From contig LUCW03001370.1 of assembly GCA_001586965.3 (NCBI GenBank), forward strand, positions 1-32,500: 32,500 bases of DNA, given 5' to 3'. The notes beneath the pieces were generated by a model. That model saw nothing but the letters and a program-made list of their open reading frames with translations. It had not been told where the DNA came from and did no database searches. This stretch comes from Sphaeroforma sirkka. Lineage: Eukaryota; Opisthokonta; Ichthyosporea; Ichthyophonida. Positions 11,060 to 22,700 of the stretch are shown here, piece after piece. The stretch's first letter is position 1; each line of letters starts with the position of its first letter. The translations under genes and the position numbers were made by a program.

Positions 11060-11616
11060 GTCCAACTCAAGAAAATAAAAATAAATAAAAAAACACCAAG
11101 ATGGTGCAGTATGTATCTGCACCTAAACCCCATCACTTGGTACCTAGCTCCCCATCCCATTTAAGGCATAGACGGGCACATCTAGTTGGCTGGCTAGGAG
11201 GAATCAAAACCATGTTGTCCTGGATTCTAACAACTCTGATCCTGTACTTTTCTCAGTGGATCATCTTGCTCTGAGATTAATATAGAGGTTTGTACCATCA
11301 ACCATTTCATGCCTGAGACCCTCTCATGGTACTCCCAATAATCAGAGATTCCCAAAGTGTCATTTTCAGGTATCAGATTGGTGTCGTTCCTATTTTTTTG
11401 TACAATTCTCATTTCAGTGGAAAAAACCAATCTATATTTGAAAAACCACCTAATTGTCCACAGTAGAGTCCCATACTATACTGAATACTGTCACATGTTC
11501 AGAATCTTGATTATCGCAGTTCTTGTTCATGTCCAATTCGTAAAGCGCATTCCAGTATCATAAGTATAAACGCTAATACGTTTGCACGTTTATAATATAC
11601 GTTAACTGTGCAACTA
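11060..11616. other. Unassigned stretch, possibly decayed gag of the minus-strand element
   Basis: No intact gene is visible. Read on the minus strand, from about 11560 to 11450, there is a stretch without stops (including LYELDMNKNCDNQDSE), followed by many stops. It lies directly downstream of the minus-strand gag-like ORF, so it could be more of the same decayed element. I do not recognise the protein. Confidence 0.3.
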
Positions 11617-12243
11617 CTATTGGGAACCCGCTATTTTTACAGATATGATCAAAGGATCAAAAGCTGAGGCAGCGGTAATCTCGTTTAAAAACTCATTTTT
11701 TTGCGGTTTAAACGGGGTTGAGATTGAAAAGATCCAACCACTCGTTGTTGAGTTATGGCGTCCCCAACATTTGCGTCTTCCGCCCCACCATTCAGTGGCG
11801 AGGCATTCAGTAGCGAGGAATAAAATTTCACGAAATGGAACGCCCCCATCTTTGTTAATAGGTGGATTGGACTGACTTTTAGTAGCAATAAAATGTCGAT
11901 CTCGAGACGGTTCCTCCACTTGTTCAGGAAATATAGCTTTTCCAGTACCTGACTTTTCGTGGTCAGATGGTAAGCTGATGCCCTGGGCTGCACTACTAGA
12001 AGACACACGAACTCTGGCGAGCCTTTCAGCGGCAGTTGAGACCTCCTCTTCCAAGGCTTCAGGGTCCGACGAGTCATCCTCAGAATTTTCCTCAGAACCA
12101 AACTCAGAAACGGCTTCCTCTACAGCTTCAACGGCAGGCTCAATACCAGACGGACCAGCGTTCCCCGTAGCCTCAGGAACCTCAACTGGCTTAGCAGGCT
12201 TAGAGCTGGCGGCTCCCTTGCCTTTAGAATATTCTTTAGCCAT
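11617..12243 (-). CDS. Gag-like N-terminal ORF of a minus-strand retroelement
   Basis: An open frame of 208 residues starts at a true ATG (12243-12241). The first 100 residues are low-complexity: a Lys/Ala/Pro-rich start (MAKEYSKGKGAASSKPAKP), then an acidic Ser/Glu/Asp-rich region. The middle (RHFIATKSQSNPPINKDGG) is followed by sequence that may be in the wrong frame. It begins 232 bp downstream, on its own strand, of the LTR at 12476-13063, which is where gag should start. That position is the main reason to call it gag. No protein family is recognised, and nothing pol-like follows before 11060, so the element is truncated. Confidence 0.45.
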   Translation of the reverse strand: MAKEYSKGKGAASSKPAKPVEVPEATGNAGPSGIEPAVEAVEEAVSEFGSEENSEDDSSDPEALEEEVSTAAERLARVRVSSSSAAQGISLPSDHEKSGTGKAIFPEQVEEPSRDRHFIATKSQSNPPINKDGGVPFREILFLATECLATEWWGGRRKCWGRHNSTTSGWIFSISTPFKPQKNEFLNEITAASAFDPLIISVKIAGSQ

Positions 12244-12475
12244 AGTAATAGCTCAAGACTAGGAAAATTAATAAAGTCTAGGTATAGTAACTAGCGTGTA
12301 GCTAACTTTAGGGTAGTATTAGCCATTATGAGGTAGTATAGAATACTTACAGTCCTGTCGCTGGATAGGGATAATATTATTTATTTCAAAAATGGCAAGT
12401 ATGTATGTTGTAAGCAATTATTAGACAGTCTAGAAGCAGTACACTACGGTAACTACTAAATAACTGAGAAAAAAA

Positions 12476-13063
12476 TGTAAACTTCGATGTATATTTCTAT
12501 GTTTTAAACTATGTTATATAAACTAAGATACAATTTCAGTCAGTTAGGATTTAGCAGGGGTAGCTTGTGTAAGAATGATTGGGACTGCCTCTTGGTAGGA
12601 GCCTTAATATCCTCGATCACACAGACGTACCTCTAGCTGTTATTTATTGAATAATTTTCACTTGAAGTACTAAGTGTTCTTGACCACATGTCTAATTTGT
12701 AGATAGACATAAGAACGTAAGTCAAGTTAATACACTAGCTAATATCAATAAAGTTCCATCTGAAGAAAAGTTAAAAAAAGATAAAGACTTATTGGATTTT
12801 GGAGATTGGCGGGAAGACCAAAACCTGTAAGTAGTAGTTCAGAGATTATAAAATTCAGCTTATAATATCCTTCATCTACTATCGTCTTAAATAGATCCAA
12901 GTAAATGAGTCATACCAAATACTCAGGCTATTGGAGCCTTCAAAATGAATTTAGAACACTTTGGGAATATTGGAAAAAAAAACTATTTTAATACAAATAA
13001 AAACCAATGTGTTATATCATTTGATCTTGATATATTAAGCTGACCGGAGGCCGTATTTCTACA
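12476..13063 (-). repeat. LTR (588 bp), minus-strand orientation
   Basis: It is a diverged inverted copy of 22917-23505, roughly 85-90% identical by eye over most of its length. Read on the minus strand it starts TGTAGAAATACGGCCTCCGG and ends TTTACA, with TATAAG about 200 bp in and AATAAA (plus-strand positions 12643-12648) further on. This is a U3-R-U5-like order. No polypurine tract precedes it on its own strand, and a gag-like ORF follows, so it fits a 5' LTR. Confidence 0.75.
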
Positions 13064-13215
13064 GAGTCAACTTGTGCAAGCAGAGTTGGGCTCAAACCAT
13101 CAAGCACTTTATGAATCAAAGAGTAAGCACATGCACAATGATCAAACCAATACGCAATGCATGCTCTAGTTGTGGACAAGATAGGAACGCAACGATTGTA
13201 GCACCACTTCTATAT

Positions 13216-14085
13216 GTAATAGCCGGGCCTCCACATTAGACTCTTATACTCTTAAGCAGTACGTAAATTATAAACGTACTATTAAAAGCACGTGTATTAA
13301 ATGGTTTTAACGGTTCTATTTACAAGTACCTTCTCCATTTTACAAATCAGATATTTTGGCCCCGACCCATTAAAGGGGCTGTGAAAAAGGCCAAAGAGTA
13401 GATTTTGAGTAGGTCTATTAAGAGACCTAAATAAACACTCCAAAATATACATCTGAATACTTCGGTAGCGAGATGGCTCAACCGAACATAGGTTTCAAGG
13501 GACCCTTAATGGTTACCTAGTTTGACCTCCGCTCAGCCAACCAGATGTGCCAGTCTGATGATGGTAAGTCGGTAATTCTTGATAAGTGGCCAGTTATTGG
13601 TTAAGACAATAACTAAGGACATCAAGAGCATTTTTTTCTTTTTACCTTTTTTCTAAAGATAGGATTTTACTAGTTTTAGTAATTCATGCGACTAAACAAG
13701 TAATACTAGTTTCGACGATAACGATAACGAAAACATAAATAAAATCCCTTCGGCGAAATCAGTACTGCGAGGATGATATATAGGCAATGTCTCAGCCTTA
13801 CAATCCCCCAGAGTATTGCTGATTTCTATGAGGTATACCTAACTTTATTACCAGACTAATATTCGTATACTTAAAAAACTTATTAAAAGACTTTAAGATT
13901 TTATTACGTTTAGTAGCTCTAAGATGTTTATACCGCCTTAAGAGACCGATATCTACACATTTTAAAGTTAGCAAAGTATTAACTACTTGAGCTACATAAG
14001 CGTCGTGGTAATTAACTACCACATAAAATTTTCTGAAGACAACAACTATTCGTTAAGTGAATAGCAGAAGTTGTACTGGATAAGT
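13216..14085 (+). other. Element C 5' region, possible LTR plus leader
   Basis: No gene is seen. TGTAATAGCCGGGCCTCC at 13216 resembles the first bases of the 22917 LTR (TGTAGAAATACGGCCTCC). TATAAA (13269-13274) and AATAAA (13430-13435) follow in LTR-like order. The LTR end is not evident, and no second copy is present in the window. The rest would be the leader to gag at 14086. The 152 bp before 13216 hold nothing I recognise. Confidence 0.35.
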
Positions 14086-16296
14086 ATGACTAAGAAGGAC
14101 TCTACGCTATCCAAGAAGCGTAAAGCGGATAAAAAGAAGATGGACAGAGAATCTGCCGAAGACGCAGTCAACCCCATTGTCGCTAAAGACGACAATACAC
14201 TGGATACCGGTGAGACTACTCCATTAGGCGAGAAGTCAGCCGAGGAGAGGGCTAGAGGACCCACTCTCTCCTCAAGTTTAAAGCTCGCGAAACCGCGAAG
14301 CGAAAATAGGAGTGGGTTTAAGACCACTCCATCTACTATCCCTGAGGAGATTAATCCAAAGGGTAAAGAACCAATTACGGAAGTCAATTATGACGACCTC
14401 GAGGAGATTAATCCAAAGGGTAAAGAGCCAATTACGGAAGTCAATTACGACGACCCCGGTGACGATGAAGTCCAACCCGATAAGGGGCCGACGGAAGACG
14501 AACCACAGGCTAGCGCATCTACCCACATGAGTAAGTTGCTCGATGAAAATGCTGGACTTAAGAATCAGTTAGCTGCCCTAGAGAAACAACTCACACTAGA
14601 GAAGTTATCTATCGCACACGTAGATCGAATGTACGGAACTGGCGAGAAAGCTAAACGCCTACGTGAATATGTCTCTAACGACACCATTGCAGCTGTAAAA
14701 GAGCTGTCAAAACATCGCTTAGAGAAGACCAATGAGGAGTACCACGATCTAAGTACTAAGCCGGCCGAAATAAGCCCGGAGAATGTTCCCTGGGAAAATC
14801 TACTTCCACGGGACCAGGCACTAGTTACTCTAATACCATCACCGGGACATGAGTCTCCCGTTTTGGAGGGTATTATAGACCCAACCGCTGGGAAGAATAC
14901 ACCTCCCCCCTTACCTATTTGGGGGAAGGCACATCGCACCCAGCCAAAGTCGACGTGCGAGATTATCGTAACAGATGATCCTAAGATCTTCATTCCAACA
15001 CCACGTCTCAGTAAGGAGCGTCGTGAAGCGTCGACCATGGACTTTAATATCCACCGAAAGGAAACTAAAGCTTCCCGCATACATGGGAGTGACGTGGAGT
15101 ACCCACGGAAGGACCGCAATGCATTACACCAACCCGCCGAAGACTTTCAGTCCACAGAGGTAGAAATGCTGAATGCAGAAGTTAACGAACTCACAGTTAA
15201 GATGGAGCTCGCTCATGACCTGCAAGATCGCCCAGAAATTGATTATTATGCGAAAATAATCAACATCAAGCAGAAGCGAATCGACCAGTTGCTGCAAGCA
15301 CAACGCGGACAGGACCAACGCGACCACCAGAAGTATAAAGGCATGATCAGTCGACTTAAGTCGAACTGGGATTCAAGTACCCAGAAGCCCGAATTCATCA
15401 ATATTCATGACCTCGAGACTCTGACTCGCTCGTTACACGCGTTTACAGTGATGCTGGAGACAAATGACATTGCCCCACCGCAATGGATATCTGCGTTTAT
15501 GCAGACATTTAATCCAGAAGGAACCAATTATCGGATCCTTCAGAAGCATCTCAAAGAGATCGATGAGTGTCGTAACTGGCCAGAAGTATGTTGGCTAGTG
15601 ACATCCTTATTAAGCAAGGATATGCGCAGTCCAGGACTATGTTCAATTCTGGCACCACCAACAGCGAATACTAGCACCTTGAGCTATATTCTGAAACTCG
15701 ATGCGGACCTTGTCAGACCTGATATTAAGAGGGATGACAAACCACGCTGGTATGAGTTGTTGGCAATGCATGTATTCTGTATGAACATAGGCAGTAATGA
15801 TCGAGAGCGCCTTTACCTCGAGCTACGTCGCAAGTATGCGAACGAAACAAGAGATACAGGACAGGAGAAGAAGTTTCACCTGACTCGACTGCGCTGGAAT
15901 CAGTTCTATGAAACTGTTTCCGACACTTATCCCTCTGATCGAGTAACCCCGAGAGAGAAGGTGGTTCTTAAGAAACCACGTGATCAGATAGATCAAGGGT
16001 ATGTATCCCGACAGACATCTAACGAACGTCCGAATGTTCGTCCGCGTGAATCAGAGCAGCACTCACGGCCTAATAAAAGGGTACGTGCTGAGAAGGAAGC
16101 ACTATACAAGCAAGATAAGAAGTGTGCCGACGAAAAGTGTGGATACGATATGTATCAGCTTGCCCCGAACGGTTATTGGAACGGGCGGCACTCAGCTACT
16201 TGCAAACACTTTATTAATAAGTGTGACAAGTGTGAGAAAACCAACGGTTATCACGCCAAGACATGTGACCGGAAACCAGATATCAAACTGGAATGA
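14086..16296 (+). CDS. Element C Gag polyprotein
   Basis: The protein is 736 residues and intact. The first true ATG is 14086; the frame is open slightly upstream. The N terminus is very basic (KKRKADKKK), followed by an acidic, disordered region with a duplicated 19-residue unit. A coiled-coil segment comes next (LLDENAGLKNQLAALEKQL, near residue 155). A capsid-like helical region spans about residues 440-600 (LHAFTVMLETNDIAPPQWI). The C terminus carries Cys/His clusters, including C-x2-C-x6-H-x3-C (CDKCEKTNGYHAKTC), a variant of the nucleic-acid-binding zinc knuckle of Gag. It ends at a single TGA (16294-16296), after which pol continues in the same frame. It would form the particle that packages the element RNA. 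Confidence 0.72.
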   Translation: MTKKDSTLSKKRKADKKKMDRESAEDAVNPIVAKDDNTLDTGETTPLGEKSAEERARGPTLSSSLKLAKPRSENRSGFKTTPSTIPEEINPKGKEPITEVNYDDLEEINPKGKEPITEVNYDDPGDDEVQPDKGPTEDEPQASASTHMSKLLDENAGLKNQLAALEKQLTLEKLSIAHVDRMYGTGEKAKRLREYVSNDTIAAVKELSKHRLEKTNEEYHDLSTKPAEISPENVPWENLLPRDQALVTLIPSPGHESPVLEGIIDPTAGKNTPPPLPIWGKAHRTQPKSTCEIIVTDDPKIFIPTPRLSKERREASTMDFNIHRKETKASRIHGSDVEYPRKDRNALHQPAEDFQSTEVEMLNAEVNELTVKMELAHDLQDRPEIDYYAKIINIKQKRIDQLLQAQRGQDQRDHQKYKGMISRLKSNWDSSTQKPEFINIHDLETLTRSLHAFTVMLETNDIAPPQWISAFMQTFNPEGTNYRILQKHLKEIDECRNWPEVCWLVTSLLSKDMRSPGLCSILAPPTANTSTLSYILKLDADLVRPDIKRDDKPRWYELLAMHVFCMNIGSNDRERLYLELRRKYANETRDTGQEKKFHLTRLRWNQFYETVSDTYPSDRVTPREKVVLKKPRDQIDQGYVSRQTSNERPNVRPRESEQHSRPNKRVRAEKEALYKQDKKCADEKCGYDMYQLAPNGYWNGRHSATCKHFINKCDKCEKTNGYHAKTCDRKPDIKLE
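14344..14457 (+). repeat. 57-bp tandem duplication inside element C gag
   Basis: Two adjacent 57-bp units (14344-14400 and 14401-14457) encode nearly identical 19-residue stretches beginning EEINPKGKEPITEVNYDD. They differ by only a few bases and keep the frame, so the duplication is recent and lies in a disordered part of Gag. Confidence 0.95.
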
Positions 16297-19200
16297 AGGC
16301 ACTACCGGGTTCAATCTATACAAAGACAATACAATGACTCTTTAGACGAGCGTGTAATAATCCCTGTATATTGCAACGGAAATAAAGTCCTTGCGTTGAT
16401 TGACCCTGGTTCAGAAATTTCATGTATATCCGATCGCTTTGCATTAATGAAAGATATCGAACGTAGAACACAAACTACTCACCTTATATTAGCTGATGAG
16501 AAGACTTTCAAGTGCGATACGATGGCTACCGATGTTAAAATTTCATTAGCCGACCATCGCCACATTACAACCCAAGCTGTGATAGTAAAGATGTCACAGA
16601 AGTATGACAATATCGTCGGAATGAGTGATTTACTTACATTAGGTATAACCGTAACTGGTTTACCGAACAATGTAGATCCATTAAAGGATCAATCAGACGA
16701 TAAGTGTCTGAAACCATATACACCACCATCCGACACAGTCAAGGAATTAATACCTGACTTTGTGGAAAAGATCATTGATCTAATCTTAGTAAATAAAAAG
16801 ATTAAGATCACTGACTGGGCTAAGTTCCGTTTTAACGACGGATATGTTAGTTTAGATTTAACCAAGGTAGACTTTACTCAGCTGAAGTGTCCATCAAGAA
16901 ACTATGTATCTTGGAGACACGAAGCCGTAGTAAAAAAGAACAAGTCGAGAAATGGTTAACAGATGGAGTGATAGAAATAAACTATCTATCAACAAACTCC
17001 AGTAAACTTGGCATTACTTGCCGTTGATCAACATAACTCTGACGGTTCATTTAAGAAGGTCAGAGTATGTTTAGATATGAGTCCAATAAATAAATTATTG
17101 CCAACTCATAGCTTTCACTTACCTCGTATAAACGAGTTGTTAAGAAGAATGGAAGGTGCTACAGTATTTATATGTTTGCAGACATGCCTAACGTGCAAGT
17201 CTACATAGATGACATAGTCATCTTCTCAAAGACTAAAGTCGAACACGAAGCATTAGTCAGACGAGTACTACAAAGATTAAATGAACAGAACTTCAAAATA
17301 AATGAGAAGAAATGTCATTTTGCTATGAGTGAGATTCAACTCTTAGTGTATAGAATCTCAGGGGAAGGTATTAAAATCGACCCCGGAAAGGTAGAACATC
17401 TCTTAGATTGGAGAACTCCAACAACCGGGAGAGATGTAAATAGCATATGTGGATTCGTAAAATTCTTTCCAGATGGCGTTCCACACTTAGCAGATTACTT
17501 TAAAACTTTTGGACACTTAAGATGTCACAAAGGTAAGTTAGGGGAGCTATGGACTAAAAAAGAGTGTGATGAGGCGTTTAAGATCCTCAAGCACGCAGTA
17601 CAACAAGCACCTGTGGTTCAAAGACCAGTTGATGGCGTGCCGTTTGAAATAGCAACGGACGCATCAGACCTAGCACTAGGAGGAGTATTGTATCAGGTTA
17701 TAGATAATAAACCTAGATACATACAACAATTTTTTAGTCGTGCTATGAATGCATCACAGTTGAATTATCCAACTGTTGAACAAGAATTATTAGCTATAGT
17801 AACAGCTATGACACACTTTAGAGATTACCTCTATGGAACAGTATTTACGCTGATGTGTGATCAAAAGTCTCCTCAATACATGAAAGAGATGAAGCCGGAC
17901 TCTCAATTATTGAGCAGATGGCATGATACAATATCAAAATTTCACTTTGATATAAAACATTTACCAAGCATACATAACCACTTACCGGATATGTTGTCCA
18001 GGTTTGTACCAGACTTTAATAAGTCAGTCCGTGAACTCTTAGCCACTGATTGGAAATGTAATCCAAGATGGTTTGAGTTAGCACAAAAGACATTCGGCCC
18101 ACATACTATAGATATGTTAGCCGCGCATCATAACGCGCAATTAAAAGATTACAGGACGTTAAATCATCCTCTAGGAGATGCCTTTCAATTGGATCTCTCC
18201 AATCATAACGCGTAGGCTAATCCACCGTGGCAGTTAATTGCCCAATTATTAACTGTTGTCCCCTACGGAAATTAGATCCGTGGCTCAATAAATTAATAAG
18301 CATGATACAATGCGAGCCAATATATTTAGATAGGGAAGTAGATACCTTCCTCTATCAGGGTACCCGTGCAGTCCAAAAGACGCCCTGGAGACATACTATA
18401 ATATGTCGTATAGGTCCTATAGGTACAACCTCATGGACCCCTTCTGCGACCTTCCTTAACAAGGTCAAAGAATCAGAGATTCCACTCTCTACCAAATTGA
18501 ACGCTAACCAGTTCAAAGACAACACAACACTTGAAGTTTGTGCACAAGAAATACAATCTACTACTGACTACACTGTTAAGAAGCGTCAGTCTCTAGCTAG
18601 GACTTTATCTAATAACATAAAGTCCAAGCCCGAAGTCTTTAAGACACTCTTTCTAAAGGGACTCATGAACGAGAACCCTGATTTACATGCACACATATTA
18701 CGACTATTAAACAAGTCAAGTGTAGCATATTTTTATGAACGCACTAAAGATGCGCGTACAAAAGGAAGAGAGGAGTCTGTGAACACAACAGACATAGAGA
18801 ACACGCAAGTGGATTCTCAACACCCTACCTTTATACTGGAAGAGCAGAATGATGATAACATTCTCTCTTGGCTGATGCAAAATCATAAGCTGAAGCACCA
18901 GAACGTAGTAGAAGCACTTAAAGATGCTAAACGAAATGGGATAGCGCATCCCAAGTTGGCAACTTTAGTTGACAAAGTATATCAGTCATGCACGGACTGT
19001 GATCTCAATCAGATTTTTGTTCCATGGCGCAGGGTCATCATTGATCTGGTTGACCTGCCAACGTCCGAGCACTCAGGCGACCGTTACGTATGCCACTTCT
19101 TTGATGTGGCGTCACGGTTTAACTTACTTTACCCTCTTAAGGATAAAAGTACGCAGACCGTGGCAGAATTATGTTGCCAAGTCTTTGCTGACCACGGGTG

Positions 19201-19726
19201 GCCAGGTATTATGTGCTCTGATAACGATAGCGAGTTCTGTGATGACATTATGGAATCATTAGTACTCGTATCAGGCATGTGCCATAAGAGAGGTGTGCCA
19301 TATAAACCGCAAACGCAAGGCGCAAATGAAACGCGCCATAGAAGACTTAAGTTCTTCTTACGCACTGCATTAACGGATGATGCAGATGATTGGCCGTACC
19401 ATCTTAAATGGGTACAAACACAAATGAACGAGTGTGCTGATCCGATTACAGGAACTACACCCGCTCACTATTTTCGTGGCAGATATAGTGAGTTACAAAT
19501 ACCCTATAACAAGGATGAACCTGATCGCCATGAGTTACCATGGTTAGTAAAGGTACAATGTATACATAACGTTGTATACCCTTGCTTGCGAGAAACACGT
19601 AATATAGCCTTATTAAAAAGGCAAAACATGTGGAACACTACCAAGAAGATAGCAGAGTATCAGGTTGGTGACAGAGTTAACATCCGTCAACGCAACTCTG
19701 ATGCTACTGTATTAACATCTAAATAG
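16297..19726 (+). pseudogene. Element C pol, broken
   Basis: Pol continues in frame after the gag TGA. The protease has D-P-G in place of D-S/T-G (LIDPGSE, near 16399). RT begins near 16850 and suffers frame breaks near 16930 and 17000. The central RT part is missing: sequence jumps from EGATVF (near 17160) to ADMPNVQVYIDDIVIF. RNase H follows (TDASDLALGG, near 17660), then the MT-like module (IDMLAA ... NPPW), which is hit by a Trp-to-stop change (TAG 18213-18215) and a small deletion near 18250. The integrase keeps HHCC-like residues, a D-D pair and QGANE. It ends abruptly at about 19722 in the C-terminal part (VNIRQRNSD), where element D begins. The integrase is roughly two-thirds identical to that of D by eye. 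Confidence 0.85.
18067..18440 (+). other. Dam-like methyltransferase module in element C (broken)
   Basis: The module reads WFELAQ, IDMLAAHHNAQL, then a stop where element D has Trp, then ANPPWQLI, a shortened stretch, CCPLRKLDPW, and TPWRHTIICRIGP. The order matches elements A and B, although overall identity between the two families is low. NPPW is kept, but the stop and a deletion of about ten codons make this copy non-functional. Confidence 0.55.
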
Positions 19727-22700
19727 TCTTAAAGCGACTTAATCATGCTAAACTTAAGATTAACGAAGACAAGTGTTCTTTTGCTAAAGATACTATACAC
19801 TTACTTGGCTACAAAGTATCTGCAGCAGGGGTAGAAATTGATCCTGGCAAGAAACAGTTTCTGTTGGATTTATCAACACCAATTACTGGAAGAGATGTGA
19901 ACTCTGTGTATGGGTTTGTTAACTCCTTCTCGGATTCGGTACCGCATCTTTCTCATTACCTAAAGCCTTTCAGTCACCTACGGCTGCACAAAGGACCTTT
20001 GGGAAAGCTTTGGACTAAAGAATGCGATGATGCATTTAAACTAGTCAAAAGTAAAGGAATGGACGCACCCATCATGCAGTACCCTGTGGATGGTGTCCCA
20101 TTCCAAGTAGCAACCGACGCTTCAGATCGAGCGGTAGGTGGAGTGCTTTACCAAACGATAAATGGTAAACCGCGCTACATACAATTCTTTAGCAAGAGTT
20201 ATAATAAGAGTCAACGGAATTACCCTACCGTTAAACAAGAGCTCCTTGCTATATTTACTGCGCTAAGACAGTTTAAAGACTACCTTTATGGAAGTTACTT
20301 TACTGTCGCCTGTGATCAAAAGTCTTTAACATACTTAAAAGATATGAACCCTGATTCACAGTTGGTGAGCCGCTGGCATGACATTATTGCCAAGTTCGCT
20401 TTTAATATAACACACATACCAGGAATACATAACCATCTTCCTGACATGCTCTCTCGACTTGTGCCCGACTACCAGAAAACAGTCAAGGAGTTATTAGCAA
20501 CCGATTGGATGCTAAATAAGAAATGGTTTAACCTCGCTCAATCACGATGGGGTCCATTTACTGTTGATATGTTCGCCGCAGAACATAACAAACAGGTTTC
20601 TGAATATAGGTCGTTGACTCATCCTAAAGGTGATGCATTTCAGCTTGACTTATCAAAGCATAATGCGTGGGCTAACCCACCTTGTCAACTTATCGCACAG
20701 TTGTTAAATTATGTCAATATTACTAAATCTACCATTACGCTGTGTTGTCCCTTACGTAACTCCGACCCATGGATACGTGATTTATTTAATATGATTCAAG
20801 ACGAACCTATTTATGTCGACCGTGAAACCGACACGTTCTTGTATCAGGGATCCTATTCTATTAAAAAGACACCTTGGAAACACACCATTGTTTGTCGCAT
20901 CGGTCCTGCAGGTACCACTAAGTGGAAACACTCAACCGAATTCTTAGCTAAACTAGAGGAGTCTAAAGAGTTTGAACAAAAGCTCAAGACTCGTACAACA
21001 CATGCACCCAATAAGATTGCAGTCGAGGTAATGCCGATTGAAACGGCATTAGATCGTAAAAACATGGAACTAGCTAAGGCCATGGATCAAAGACTCAAAA
21101 CTCTAAGAGAACCTGAAGCTCGCACTCAACTACTTAAAGCGCTGCTTAAAGAACAGCCAGGAGTTGCGAAACAACTGAAGAGATACTTCAACAATCTAAT
21201 GTTGTCAATTATGTATCTCAGGAGTCTACCCCTCCTGATACTGAGGTTGCCCTTTCCAACAGGACTATGGTTCATCCAGCCAGCGTTACGCAGAATCTGA
21301 CTGACTTAGAGGAGCTCGAAAGTAGAGTTAAAATTATACATAATTTAACGCATCGAGCATATGAGCATACTTATAAAATGGCTATTCGTGCAGGGCTTGA
21401 TCACCCGGCGCTGAAAGAAACCATATGTGAAGTATACTGACGCTGTACTGATTGTGAAAAGAACCAGATCAAGCGATACGGTTGGGCACCCCTAAAAAGT
21501 GTGACAGAAGACCAACCGATGCGCCGAGTCATAGTCGATTTGGTTAAACTCCCGCGATCCAAGCATACTGGCGATGTATATATCTGTCATTTCTTATGTG
21601 TAGCTTCGGGCTATAACTTGCTTTATGCAATACCGAACAAACGTCTACAAACAGTGGCAGAATTATGCTATCACGTCTTTAATGACTTCGGTTTCCCCCG
21701 AGTACTATGTTCTGATAACGGTAGTGAGTTTTGTACCGACGTAATGGAGGCACTTATACTCGTATCAGGCATGACCCATAGGCGTTGTGTTCCTTACAAA
21801 CCTCAAACGCAGGGTGCAAATGAGACACGTCATAGATAACTTAAGAAACTCTTGCGTACCGCACTAGACGACGTCGAGGATATGTGGCCTTATCATTTGA
21901 AATGGGTTCAGATGAATCCTCAAACTGGAACACTCCCGCTTCACTATTTCTTTGGCCGCTATAGTGAATTACAAGCAACGTTTGATAAAACTGCGCCCGA
22001 GAAACACGTTACCCCGTGGCTACAAAAGATTGAGCATATGCAGAACGTTGTTTACCCCTGTTTACTCGAGCACAAGAATCGTGTCCTACTTAAAGCGTAT
22101 GACCGATGGAATAACACTAAGAACATTGTTCAGTTCAAAGTCGGCGATTACGTTAACATTATAAATCGAAACGCCAACGTTACCGAACTCTCTTCTACGA
22201 CGATAGGACCTTTTGTTATTTCCTACCATGATGAGAAGAGTGATACTTACGAAGTGAATAACATTGATGGTACTAGCGCAACTAATCTAGGCACTCACCG
22301 TATCCCTACCTCCGAACTCTCATTCGCTCGCTCATTTGATTCTGATGTACCAGTTATGGAGTCACAAGTCAAAGATATAATTGACAAAACATCCGAAGAC
22401 GGTTACACTTACTACAAGACCCGTTTCATGGATGGGACAGTAGCTTGGCTAACCTCCGATGCATTTCGTGAATCTCGCGAATTTCTTCATATATCTTTAA
22501 TAAGAAATGGAATAAGCGTTTACATAAGAACACACGAGATAAACGAAAAGGGTTTCCTCAGGTGACTACAAACCCTGACGGATCTGAAATTCCCTATTTG
22601 CCACCTACTTCCTACGTGACTAAACTTTCTGATCTGCTTACCAACAGGGCAGAAAATTGTTCAAACTTACTTACTAATGAAGAACAGCCTTTGGCTATTA

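Noticed and set aside
13460-13580. Possible tRNA-like segment (GAGATGGCTCAACCG)
   Set aside because: No full cloverleaf or T-loop could be traced.
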